A DNA stretch of 64,000 bases from Acinetobacter seifertii. Its GTDB lineage: Bacteria > Pseudomonadota > Gammaproteobacteria > Pseudomonadales > Moraxellaceae. Shown here piece after piece: positions 8,396 to 16,606 of the stretch; positions within the stretch are counted from its first letter, which is position 1; each line of letters opens with the position of its first letter. The stretch is taken from positions 49,038 to 113,037 of the forward strand of contig NZ_KB851202.1 of the NCBI RefSeq assembly GCF_000368065.1. The letters are read 5' to 3'. The notes under the pieces were generated by a model. It had not been told where the DNA came from. It did not search any database and saw only the letters and a list, made by a program, of their open reading frames with translations. Position numbers and translations under genes: made by a program.

Positions 8396-9802
8396 TTAGA
8401 AAAATTCGGTATAGCGCTGAATTTCCCAATCTGAAACATGGCGGCTGTATTCAACCCATTCCATGCTTTTTTGCAGGATGAATTCGTCAACTATTTCAGC
8501 ACCGAGAGTTTCTCTAAACAGCGGATCTGCTTTTAGAGCCTCGACAGCTTCTTTCAGGGATTGAGGCAGGGTGCCAATACCACGTGCAGCAATTTCTTCC
8601 AAACTCAAGGTATACAGGTTTTCATTGCATGCAGGTGGCGGGGTCAGTTCACGTTCAATACCGTCTAAGCCGGCAGCAATAATCGCTGCAGAAACCAAAT
8701 AAGGGTTGCAACCGGCATCCGGCAAACGCAGTTCAATACGGCCATAAGGGATACGAACCATGGCGGAGCGGTTATTTGAACCATAGGCAATAAATGCCGG
8801 TGCCCAGGTCGAACCTGAAAGGGAGCGACCCACCACCAGGCGCTTATATGAGTTCACAGTTGGGGCACAGAAGGCACACAGGGCCGGACCATGCTCAAGC
8901 AACCCTGCAATAAAGTGATAGGCCATTTTTGACAAGCCCATGCCTTGCGGATCACTGTCATCATTAAATAGGTTGCTGGATTCTGCACTGCCTATCGACA
9001 AGTGGAAATGCATGCCATTGCCGGCACGTTTCGGGTCTGGCTTGGGCATAAATGAACAGACCATGCCCAAATCATTGGCAATTTCACCGGCCGCCATACG
9101 GAAGAACGTGAACATATCCGCCGAGTTCATGGCATCACTATAGGTATAGTTAATCTCAAACTGGCCGTTTGCATCTTCATGGTCAATTTGGTAAATATCA
9201 AAACCGACTGGAATTAAAGCCTCGGTAATCCGTTCCAGGAACTGGCGTGAACGGGATAGACCTTTATAGTCATAGCAGGGCTTGTCCAGATTGTCTGACT
9301 CATCGACTGCTTTCAGTTTGCCGTCTTCACCACGGCGGAACAAGCTGAATTCAGGTTCCAGGCCGGTATTGAGGGTCCAGCCTTTAGCCGACAGGCGCTC
9401 AACTTGTTTGCGCAGTACATAGCGAGAATCGTAGGGATGCGGTTTGCCGTTGACATAGCCCTCACAGACCACACGGCCATAACCGGGCTGCCAGGGTACC
9501 GGTGTTAAAGAAGATAAATCACCTTTCACCATAAAGTCTGGACCATGCGGCTGCATTCCCATCCCTGAAATGGCAAAACCGGCAAAACCTACCCCTGCAC
9601 CTTCAATGGCTTTGAGACCCGAAATCGGTACAGATTTCGTTTTTGCTGACCCATGAATATCGACAAACTGAGCCAATACATATTTTAATTGATGATCATC
9701 AATGACTTTCTGTACTTCTGCACGGTACTTGGGCTTGCTAATGATGTCCTGTTCTTCTTCAAAGAACTCTTTTACGATGGCCTGCTGGAACATATTTGAC
9801 AT
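8396..9802 (-). CDS. gmaS: Gamma-glutamylmethylamide synthetase (glutamine synthetase family)
   Basis: 468 residues of the glutamine synthetase superfamily. Visible are the N-terminal beta-grasp region ([18 protein letters not shown]), the metal/glutamate site [10 protein letters not shown], and the [25 protein letters not shown] block near the C-terminus. GmaS ligates methylamine to glutamate with ATP, the first step of the N-methylglutamate pathway. The family also contains GlnT-type enzymes, so substrate choice rests on context: mgsABC follow directly and mgdABCD lie 6 kb away. The start is uncertain: GGGAG is too close to the first ATG but well spaced for the ATG at codon 4. Two CTTTAGGAA-type operator sites lie upstream. 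Confidence 0.85.
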   Translation of the reverse strand: MSNMFQQAIVKEFFEEEQDIISKPKYRAEVQKVIDDHQLKYVLAQFVDIHGSAKTKSVPISGLKAIEGAGVGFAGFAISGMGMQPHGPDFMVKGDLSSLTPVPWQPGYGRVVCEGYVNGKPHPYDSRYVLRKQVERLSAKGWTLNTGLEPEFSLFRRGEDGKLKAVDESDNLDKPCYDYKGLSRSRQFLERITEALIPVGFDIYQIDHEDANGQFEINYTYSDAMNSADMFTFFRMAAGEIANDLGMVCSFMPKPDPKRAGNGMHFHLSIGSAESSNLFNDDSDPQGMGLSKMAYHFIAGLLEHGPALCAFCAPTVNSYKRLVVGRSLSGSTWAPAFIAYGSNNRSAMVRIPYGRIELRLPDAGCNPYLVSAAIIAAGLDGIERELTPPPACNENLYTLSLEEIAARGIGTLPQSLKEAVEALKADPLFRETLGAEIVDEFILQKSMEWVEYSRHVSDWEIQRYTEFF

Positions 9803-9886
9803 ACTCCCGATATGACAAAAAATGATATTTGGCTCGAATAATGCACAGATATTTGATTCAATGTATTATTCAGCAGAAGAAACTTT

Positions 9887-9985
9887 CTTTCCTAAAGAGA
9901 AAGCAATTCTCTTGCCAACTTTTTTAGATCGGTTAAAAAATTTGTGCTTGGGGCCTAAAAGCCTTAATATTCCTAAAGAGAATAA
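9887..9985. promoter_or_regulatory. Two copies of an XRE-cupin operator candidate
   Basis: TTTCCTAAAGAGAAAG (about 9888-9903) and ATTCCTAAAGAGAATA (about 9969-9984) share TTCCTAAAGAGAA in the divergent gap between gmaS and the XRE-cupin regulator. The first also forms AGAGAA/TTCTCT around 5 nt. The reverse-complement core CTTTAGGAA recurs three times upstream of the purU-folD-mgd operon, which makes a shared operator likely. Confidence 0.6.
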
Positions 9986-10087
9986 AAGTTTCATAAGATA
10001 ATACTTTCATTCCACATCGGGGCTGCTTTTTAATTTTGATTAAGAGTCAGCAGAATTTAGATTCAAAACAGTGCGAGTTGATCCATA

Positions 10088-10687
10088 ATGAGACAAAACA
10101 AGAACAGCCTTAAACTGGAACAGTACATTGGCATTCAAATCAAACGCTGCCGTCAGGAACAGGGCTTGAAACTGGCGGAAGTCGCACAGACTGCTGAAAT
10201 CAGTCAGGGTATGCTGAGTAAAATTGAGAATGCCCAGGTCTCGACCAGCCTTGAAACGCTAAGCCGCCTATGTGAAGTACTGGGAATCCCCTTATCCACC
10301 TTATTCAGTCAATATGACCATCAGGAAAGCCGGGCAATGATTGTGAAATCAGGCGAAGGAATGGAGGTGGTGCGTCGTGGTACCGAAAAAGGGCATACGT
10401 ATCATCTGCTGACCCATTCTCGCGGGCCGCGCAAAAACTTTGAAGCCTATTTGGTCAGCATGGATGATGCCAGCGAAGAATTTCCCACCTTTGCCCACCC
10501 GGGAACAGAGATGCTGTATCTGATTGAAGGTGAAATCATGTACCGTCATGGCGATGAAGTATTTCATATGCAGCCAGGCGACTGCTTGACTTTAGATGGT
10601 GAAATTCCGCATGGCCCAGAACAACTGATTAAAGTCCCGATCCGTTTGATCTCTATGGTGAACTATGGGGATAACCAGGCCGAATAA
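10088..10687 (+). CDS. XRE-cupin transcriptional regulator of the methylamine operons
   Basis: 199 residues. The N-terminal Cro/C1 helix-turn-helix occupies about residues 12-70 (LKLAEVAQTAEISQGMLSKIE, SLETLSRLCEVLGIPLSTLF). The C-terminal single cupin (about residues 130-195: HPGTEMLYLIEGEIMYRHGD, FHMQPGDCLTLDGEIPHGPE) would bind a small ligand. Such two-domain regulators control amine and amino-acid catabolism in many proteobacteria. It is divergent from gmaS with two candidate operators between them. Glutamate derivatives such as N-methylglutamate are plausible effectors, by inference only. A strong terminator closes the unit. Confidence 0.88.
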   Translation: MRQNKNSLKLEQYIGIQIKRCRQEQGLKLAEVAQTAEISQGMLSKIENAQVSTSLETLSRLCEVLGIPLSTLFSQYDHQESRAMIVKSGEGMEVVRRGTEKGHTYHLLTHSRGPRKNFEAYLVSMDDASEEFPTFAHPGTEMLYLIEGEIMYRHGDEVFHMQPGDCLTLDGEIPHGPEQLIKVPIRLISMVNYGDNQAE

Positions 10688-10704
10688 AGCGGCCCTGTTT
10701 TTAT

Positions 10705-10731
10705 AAAAAAGATGGCAGTGCCATCTTTTTT
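10705..10731 (+). terminator. Rho-independent terminator after the XRE-cupin gene
   Basis: AAAAAAGATGGCA and TGCCATCTTTTTT form a perfect inverted repeat ending in a T-run, 18 bp past the stop codon. The A-tract on the left means it can also act on the opposite strand. Confidence 0.85.
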
Positions 10732-10869
10732 GTTTATATGCTTCGAATAAACCGTGCGGTAGCGTATCAAAGTTTATCTTGCCCTACCCTTATTGCCCCT
10801 TCGCCATCTCAACAGCCCCCTCCTTTACGACAACAGTCCTCCGCTGTTGCAGAGATCAAAATTCAACTC

Positions 10870-10885
10870 TGGTATAAGAATTGCT
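10870..10885 (+). promoter_or_regulatory. Sigma-54-type promoter of amtB-1
   Basis: TGGTATAAGAATTGCT fits the -24/-12 pattern TGGCAC-N5-TTGCW with correct GG-to-GC spacing. It lies about 107 bp before the amtB start, and the same 15-nt core TGGTATAAGAATTGC recurs upstream of amtB-2. Control by NtrC under nitrogen limitation is the usual reading. Confidence 0.75.
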
Positions 10886-10991
10886 TTGCTTAAAAATAAA
10901 TAAATATTCCCAATAAGAATATATTATTGCAACGAATTGATTTTGGGATATTGATCTTTACAGCCTAGTAAAAAAATCCGGAGTACAACCT

Positions 10992-12305
10992 ATGTGGGTA
11001 AATCATTTAAAAAGAATTGTCGCAGCGATCCTGCTGCTGCCTGGCTTGGCCTTTGCAGGTGAAACTGATCTGGATAGCGCCTCCACCGTATGGATGATGC
11101 TGTCCACACTGCTGGTACTGCTGATGTTTGTTCCCGGCTTGGCACTGTTTTATGGCGGTATGGTCCGTGCCAAAAATATTCTGTCCATTTATACCCAGTT
11201 TTTTGCTGTGGCAGGCGTGGTTTGTGTACTGTGGCTGACTGTGGTTTATAGCATGAGTGCAGACAAAACCCATATGCAAGCAGGGGTAACCAATCTCTAC
11301 AGCTTTGTCGGCAGTTTAAATAAGGCCTTTCTGGTGGGTATTGATGAAAATACTCTGCTGGGCGGTGTACCTGAATATATTCTGATCATTTTTGGCATGA
11401 CTTTCGCAATCATTACCCCCTGTCTGGCCATAGGTGCTTTTGCTGAACGCATGAAGTTTGGCGCGGTGGTGTTGTTTTCTGCTCTGTGGCTGGTTTTGGT
11501 ATATGGACCAATGACTCATATGGTCTGGGGCGGTGAAGGTGCAATCATGCACACCTGGGGAGTTCTGGACTTTGCTGGCGGTACCGCGGTGCATATTAAT
11601 GCCGGCATTGCCGCCTTAGTCGGCGCAATTGTATTAGGCAAGCGTAAAGGCTGGCCGGCTGCACCCGTTCCCCCGCACAATGTGGTCTATACCATGATCG
11701 GCGCAGCATTTTTATGGGTAGGCTGGTTCGGCTTTAACGTCGGTTCTGCATTCGCGGTAAATGCATCGGCCACCATTGCCATGATGACCACTATGGTGGC
11801 GACCTGCGGCGGCATCTTAGGCTGGATGGTGATTGAAAAAATGCATACCCATCATGTCACGGCTTTGGGCCTGGCTTCAGGTGCGATTGGCGGATTGGTG
11901 GGCATTACCCCTGCAGCAGCTTATGTCGGACCTTTTGGTGCGTTGGCGATCGGCTTTATCACCGCCATCTGCTGTTTTTATGCCGTGACCAAGCTGAAGC
12001 ATAAAATGGGGATTGATGATGCCCTGGATGTCTTTGCTCTGCATGGCATAGGCGGCATGGTCGGCTGTATGCTTACCGGTATTTTCTGCATCCCGCAACT
12101 GGGCGGCAAAGTGGCCGACATTTCCCTGCTGAACCAGTTGGCTGCACAGGCAGGCAGTATTGTACTCACCGTAATTTATTGTGGCGTGCTGACCTGGCTG
12201 ATTATGAAGTTCGTCGATAAGACCATCGGTTTACGTGTAACCCCGGAACAGGAAGAGCGCGGTCTAGATGTCAGCGATCACAACGAACGTGCATATAACA
12301 ATTAA
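10992..12305 (+). CDS. amtB: Ammonium/methylammonium transporter (first copy)
   Basis: 437 residues. It has an N-terminal signal peptide ending near FAGETD, typical of AmtB precursors, then about 11 membrane helices. Family marks are LFYGGMVRAKN, GAFAERMKFG, the twin histidines in DFAGGTAVHINAG and ALHGIGGMVG, and the C-terminal GLDVSDHNERAY. It conducts ammonium (and methylammonium) across the inner membrane and is normally blocked by GlnK, encoded 13 kb away. CGGAG precedes the ATG. Two paralogues in tandem beside methylamine genes suggest recovery of leaking ammonia or methylamine uptake. Confidence 0.93.
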   Translation: MWVNHLKRIVAAILLLPGLAFAGETDLDSASTVWMMLSTLLVLLMFVPGLALFYGGMVRAKNILSIYTQFFAVAGVVCVLWLTVVYSMSADKTHMQAGVTNLYSFVGSLNKAFLVGIDENTLLGGVPEYILIIFGMTFAIITPCLAIGAFAERMKFGAVVLFSALWLVLVYGPMTHMVWGGEGAIMHTWGVLDFAGGTAVHINAGIAALVGAIVLGKRKGWPAAPVPPHNVVYTMIGAAFLWVGWFGFNVGSAFAVNASATIAMMTTMVATCGGILGWMVIEKMHTHHVTALGLASGAIGGLVGITPAAAYVGPFGALAIGFITAICCFYAVTKLKHKMGIDDALDVFALHGIGGMVGCMLTGIFCIPQLGGKVADISLLNQLAAQAGSIVLTVIYCGVLTWLIMKFVDKTIGLRVTPEQEERGLDVSDHNERAYNN

Positions 12306-12377
12306 CGCCACGGCCAGCTTTCAACTGATAAATTAAAATTTCATTTTAGTCCATTTAAAATTCTTCAACTTCACCAA

Positions 12378-12410
12378 GCAAATGCTTCAGGGCATTTGCT
12401 TTTATTTTTG
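12378..12410 (+). terminator. Rho-independent terminator of amtB-1
   Basis: GCAAATGC and GCATTTGC pair around TTCAGG and are followed by TTTTATTTTT. It isolates amtB-1 from amtB-2, which has its own promoter. Confidence 0.85.
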
Positions 12411-12602
12411 CAAGTACAATGCCGAGACTGGCAATTCCCATCTGCTTTCCCGGGGTGAAAACACCTGACCATGGCTAAAGGACTACTTCTTTTGAGATAT
12501 AGACGTCCTAGCTTTAAAATGATTATGATAGATCGTTTAACTGTAAATTAAGTAAAAATATATACTTGAAAAATAATAAAATAATTATTAATTACAGACT
12601 AG

Positions 12603-12618
12603 TGGTATAAGAATTGCA
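12603..12618 (+). promoter_or_regulatory. Sigma-54-type promoter of amtB-2
   Basis: TGGTATAAGAATTGCA has the correct -24/-12 spacing and shares its first 15 bases exactly with the amtB-1 promoter, 102 bp before the start codon. The surrounding DNA differs from that of copy 1, so the core appears to be selected rather than recently copied. Confidence 0.78.
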
Positions 12619-12719
12619 TCTTGAATCATGAAAGAAATATTCCCTTTAGTAATACCAATTCCCACCAAAAAATGGTCAAGCTAATGTAAATCCATATTCA
12701 TGAGATTCAGGAGCAATTC

Positions 12720-14033
12720 ATGATAATGAACAATGTGAAGAAGTTACTCATGCTGAGTGTACTGCTGTCGCCTAGCGCAGTTTTTGCCGCTGAGGGAACG
12801 ATTGATGGACCTGCCACTGTATGGCTCATGGTTTCTATTGTTATTGTCCTGCTGATGTTTATTCCAGGACTTGCGCTGTTTTATGGCGGTATGGTCCGCG
12901 CCAAAAATATCCTGTCTTTATTTACCCAGTTTTTTGCGATTGCCGGGATTGTCGGCATTTTATGGGTGGCCGGGGTATATAGCCTGGCAACCGATACCAC
13001 TAATATGCAAGAGGGCGTTTATAACCTGAACAGCATTGTCGGTGGCCTGGATAAACTGATGCTGCAGGGCATCACCGCAGAAAGTCTGGCAGGTGGCATT
13101 CCTGAATATATCTTGATTGTGTTCCTGATGACCTTTGCCATGATAACGCCGTGTATTGCACTGGGTGGCTTTGCGGAAAGAATGAAATTCCGGGCAACGG
13201 TTATTTTTTCATCTCTGTGGATAGTGCTGGTCTATGGCCCAATGGCGCATATGGTATGGGGCGGCAAAGGTGCATTATTCCATAACTGGGGAGTATTGGA
13301 CTTTGCCGGCGGTACTGCGGTACATATTGCCGCCGGGGTCACGGCATTTGTTGGTGCCATAGTGGTGGGCAAACGTAAAGGCTGGCCTGCTACGCCGATG
13401 CCGCCGCACAATGTAGTATTTGTGATGATTGGCGCAGCATTGCTCTGGGCCGGCTGGTTCGGTTTTAACGTGGGTTCGGCTCTGGCCATCAATTCTTCAG
13501 CCGCACTGATTTTGATGACCACCATGCTGGCAACCTGCGGTGGTATTGTCGGCTGGATGTTTGCTGAAAAAATGTATTCCGGCCATGTCACAGCCTTTGG
13601 TCTGGCTTCAGGTGCCATTGGCGGCTTGGTGGGCATTACCCCGGCGGCCGCTTATGTTGGCCCTTTTGGTGCAATTGTGATTGGCCTGCTCACCAGTATG
13701 GCCAGCTATTACGCGATTATGATACTAAAGAAAAAGCTCGGCGTAGACGACGCGCTGGATGTATTTTCATTACATGGCATTGGCGGTATGGTTGGCTTCC
13801 TGCTGACCGGTATTTTCTGTATTCCGGAGTTGGGCGGCAATGTTGAAGGCATTTCCCTGCTCCCGCAATTCTTGGCACAACTGGCCAGTATTGCGATGAC
13901 CTTTGCCTATGTCGGCATCTTGAGCTGGATCTTGCTGAAAATCATTGATAAAACCGTGGGGCTACGTGTCACGGCAGAACAGGAACAACAAGGCCTGGAT
14001 GTCAGTGATCATAACGAACGTGCTTATAATTAA
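12720..14033 (+). CDS. amtB: Ammonium/methylammonium transporter (second copy)
   Basis: 437 residues, a clear paralogue of the preceding AmtB with the same length, signal peptide, LFYGGMVRAKN block, twin histidines (GGTAVHIAAG and SLHGIGGMVG) and C-terminal DVSDHNERAY. The two differ in many loop and helix positions, so this is an old duplication or two separate acquisitions rather than a fresh copy. AGGAG lies 6 nt before the chosen ATG. Its terminator is split by an IS4-family insertion directly downstream, so transcripts may now read into that element. Confidence 0.93.
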   Translation: MIMNNVKKLLMLSVLLSPSAVFAAEGTIDGPATVWLMVSIVIVLLMFIPGLALFYGGMVRAKNILSLFTQFFAIAGIVGILWVAGVYSLATDTTNMQEGVYNLNSIVGGLDKLMLQGITAESLAGGIPEYILIVFLMTFAMITPCIALGGFAERMKFRATVIFSSLWIVLVYGPMAHMVWGGKGALFHNWGVLDFAGGTAVHIAAGVTAFVGAIVVGKRKGWPATPMPPHNVVFVMIGAALLWAGWFGFNVGSALAINSSAALILMTTMLATCGGIVGWMFAEKMYSGHVTAFGLASGAIGGLVGITPAAAYVGPFGAIVIGLLTSMASYYAIMILKKKLGVDDALDVFSLHGIGGMVGFLLTGIFCIPELGGNVEGISLLPQFLAQLASIAMTFAYVGILSWILLKIIDKTVGLRVTAEQEQQGLDVSDHNERAYN

Positions 14034-14052
14034 AGGCCGTGGAAAATCAAGT

Positions 14053-14069
14053 AACAAGGGCTTCGGCCC
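14053..14069 (+). terminator. amtB-2 terminator, interrupted by an IS4-family element
   Basis: The left arm AACAAGGGC and loop TTCG are here. The right arm and T-run (GCCCTTGTTTTTTT) are found only at about 15346-15358, on the far side of the insertion. Joining the flanks across one copy of the target duplication restores a canonical stem with a TTCG loop. Confidence 0.85.
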
Positions 14070-15337
14070 CACTGCTGTCCCATAGTTTGCTTTAAATAAA
14101 AAAACCTGAGTCCTAACAGTTAAAATATGAGTGCAAACAAACACTTTAACGACCAGGATTCAGGTTTTGTCACATCAGAATACCGTATTTCATGAGCTAA
14201 TTAAACCTGTTGTGCGACAGGATTTTGAACAACTTGCTAAAGTACACCATGTTGGACAGAAATTTAGAGCGGCTTCCCGGTGGGATCAGTTTATTGCCAT
14301 ATTGATGTCTCAATTCTCTTGTAGGCAAAGTCTGAGAGATATTCAATCCAATTTGGAGTGCCAACAGGAAAAGCTAAGTCATCTCGGAGCAAAATCTATT
14401 CCCCGAAGCACGCTGGCACGAATCAATGAGCAGCAGCCTGCTGCCTTGTATCAACAGCTATTTTACAAGTTGCTTAAATACTATGAACACTCAAAAGTAG
14501 CTCATAAATTTCGCTTTAAGAATCCCTTGTATTCCTTGGATGCCAGTCATATTGACCTGTCGCTTTCCTTAAGTGAATGGGCCAAAGTTCATGACTCAAA
14601 AGCCAGCATGAAACTCAGCATAGGATTGAATCACAGCAATGATATTCCTGAGTTTGTTGCAGTTGAAAATGGCAAAGAAAATGACATGGTACAAGGCCGC
14701 AAATTCCAGTTTCCTGCTGGCAGCATTGTAGTTTTTGATAAAGGCTATGTCGATTACCAATGGTATGCAAATCTGACTGCTCAAAACATTGGATTTGTCA
14801 CACGTTTTAGGCCTAAATCTGTGTATCAGGTGATCCAGCAACATCCAGTGCTTGAATCCAAAGGTATTCTAAAAGATGAAACCATTCAGCTGAATAGCGC
14901 ACATGCCCTAAAAAGAAAAGCCCCAGTGTTAAGAAGAATTGAATATAGAGATCAGCAAAGTGGCAAGCACTTTAGCTTTCTCAGCAATAACTTTCATTTA
15001 GCCGCCTCCACCATTGCGGCGATTTATAAAGATCGTTGGAAAGTTGAGCTGTTCTTTAAGGCGATTAAGCAGAATCTCAAATTAAAAGCGTTTCTAGGCC
15101 GCAGCAGGAACGCAATTCAGACACAAATCTGGATTGCGATGATCGCCTATTTATTGGTGAGTTTCGCTCAACATTTAGGGAAAACAGGTTGGACAGTTCA
15201 ACGTTTACTCAGAATAATTCAAGTGAATTTGTTTGAAAGAAGAACTTTAAAAGCTTTATTTTCACCCGATAAAATACCCATAAAACAACAGGAAGCTCAA
15301 ATGAGCTTCCTCTTGTGAAAAATTGTGGGACAGCAAT
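14070..15337 (+). mobile_element. Complete IS4-family element with 11-bp target duplication
   Basis: 1268 bp. The terminal inverted repeats share TGCTGTCCCA (left end CACTGCTGTCCCATAG; right end, reverse-complemented, ATTGCTGTCCCACAAT). The target duplication GGCTTCGGCCC flanks it at 14059-14069 and 15338-15348. The duplication is perfect, so the insertion is recent. Confidence 0.92.
14131..15318 (+). CDS. IS4-family transposase
   Basis: 395 residues, intact. The N-terminal part matches the DUF4372-type domain before an IS4 DDE core. The core shows SLDASHIDLSL (first D), VVFDKGYVDYQWY (second D) and the IS4 signature YKDRWKVELFFKAIKQNLKLK with the catalytic E. It fills nearly all of the element between its inverted repeats. 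No frameshift is seen, so the element should be able to transpose. Confidence 0.92.
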   Translation: MQTNTLTTRIQVLSHQNTVFHELIKPVVRQDFEQLAKVHHVGQKFRAASRWDQFIAILMSQFSCRQSLRDIQSNLECQQEKLSHLGAKSIPRSTLARINEQQPAALYQQLFYKLLKYYEHSKVAHKFRFKNPLYSLDASHIDLSLSLSEWAKVHDSKASMKLSIGLNHSNDIPEFVAVENGKENDMVQGRKFQFPAGSIVVFDKGYVDYQWYANLTAQNIGFVTRFRPKSVYQVIQQHPVLESKGILKDETIQLNSAHALKRKAPVLRRIEYRDQQSGKHFSFLSNNFHLAASTIAAIYKDRWKVELFFKAIKQNLKLKAFLGRSRNAIQTQIWIAMIAYLLVSFAQHLGKTGWTVQRLLRIIQVNLFERRTLKALFSPDKIPIKQQEAQMSFLL

Positions 15338-15358
15338 GGCTTCGGCCCTTGTTTTTTT

Positions 15359-15938
15359 ATGGCGGCTTGGGATAAACATCGCTTTGCATCATTTGCATAC
15401 ATGGCTATGCTGCCCTTTGCGGATTAAATCCCGCTACTGTCCATCTGCGGATTTTAACTGCTGAGTACCCTGTCAACGGGTTAACAATTATTCTCTCTTA
15501 TGAGCAAAACAGGGATAGATAGCTTGCTGACGGCTTCCTTTCGGTCATTTCCCAGAGCACATCTTTGAGATTGTATGATCGAATGCCGAGTGCTCCAGCA
15601 CTATAGGTTGCTGAACATTCCCAAAAAACCACAAGGAAAATTTTCTATACAGGGTCATCATTATAGAGAAATCGGGTAGCGCGATCATGTAGCCATGGTG
15701 GCAAGAACAAACGACGGATTTCGTCCTATTGCTTTGAAGCATTTAATTTTTTTCTTGATCAAAACGATGCTTTAGTAAATGGTGAATGCTTAAAAGCATA
15801 GTGCTGGAATGGGCGGCTGTACGCTCTTATGATAAAGGTTGATTGCTGTCCTGACTCTAGGGCATAAAGCAAATGGCTGCCAGCTTACGCTAACAGCCAT
15901 TCAGGGGGATTACAGTTGGGGGAAAACAGAATTGTTAT
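15359..15938. other. 580 bp between IS4 and mgdD with no gene found
   Basis: No convincing reading frame. The one frame longer than 60 codons (about 15545-15742, minus) looks like chance. The DNA may hold old debris and presumably the 3' end signals of the mgd operon, but I could not pick out a clear terminator. Confidence 0.4.
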
Positions 15939-16604
15939 TTATGCAATGCTGAGCAGCCCGTCAATACCGACAGCCTGACCATCAAATTCTGCAATGGCAT
16001 CCAGCAGGACATTCCACAAATACAGTGCAGAAGCCCGGTCACACAAGAGATTGAATTTCGGCGCCTGGGCATCGCTGACATTCATCACCACAGCATTAAT
16101 GCGCGCCACCGAGGTCTGTGCAATCTGACCTGCAGCAAAAGCTTCTGCGGACAAATCGACGGCACACAGCTTAGCCATGATGAAAGCCACAGATTGCCCA
16201 GTTAGCTGAATCCAGGCATGGCTATCCTGACGCGGCAGCAGATAGTTGGCGCGGTCACTCAGCTCCCAGCTCTGTTCCAGTGCGGCTATACTTTCACCAA
16301 AATCCTGCATTGCACCCAGCACTAAATATTCGGTCGCAGACAGCCGTGCCACAATGCTGCCATTGGCCTGATGACACAATCGATTGGGTTCATCCGGCAA
16401 TCTAAAACCCGCTGCAGTTAAATAGCTGGCACTGTCGGTTCCCCGGAAACCGACGCGTGGCATATTGGTTAAATCCACCACTGCACATTGCTGAATGTGC
16501 TGGGACTTACCGCCTGCAAGAAACATGCGTCCTGCGCCATAAGACTGATAGGCCGCACAGGTTTTTTGAATGGGACTGCGTTCTGCTTGAGGTAAAATAC
16601 TCAT
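15939..16604 (-). CDS. mgdD: N-methylglutamate dehydrogenase, gamma (SoxG-like) subunit
   Basis: 221 residues resembling the gamma subunit of heterotetrameric sarcosine oxidase, a GcvT-like folate-binding fold. Visible blocks are LTNMPRVGFRGTDSASYL, SATEYLVLG and the DSHAWIQLTGQ region. In the N-methylglutamate pathway the MgdABCD complex oxidises N-methylglutamate to glutamate and passes the methyl carbon to tetrahydrofolate. It is last in the mgdABCD order, 2 bp after mgdC. SoxG would be the name if the substrate were sarcosine; gmaS-mgsABC in the same island favour mgd. Confidence 0.85.
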   Translation of the reverse strand: MSILPQAERSPIQKTCAAYQSYGAGRMFLAGGKSQHIQQCAVVDLTNMPRVGFRGTDSASYLTAAGFRLPDEPNRLCHQANGSIVARLSATEYLVLGAMQDFGESIAALEQSWELSDRANYLLPRQDSHAWIQLTGQSVAFIMAKLCAVDLSAEAFAAGQIAQTSVARINAVVMNVSDAQAPKFNLLCDRASALYLWNVLLDAIAEFDGQAVGIDGLLSIA

Positions 16605-16606
16605 GA

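Noticed and set aside
8396..9802. Ordinary glutamine synthetase (GlnA/GlnT)
   Set aside because: The family fold is shared, but operon order with the split glutamate-synthase-like genes fits GmaS better.
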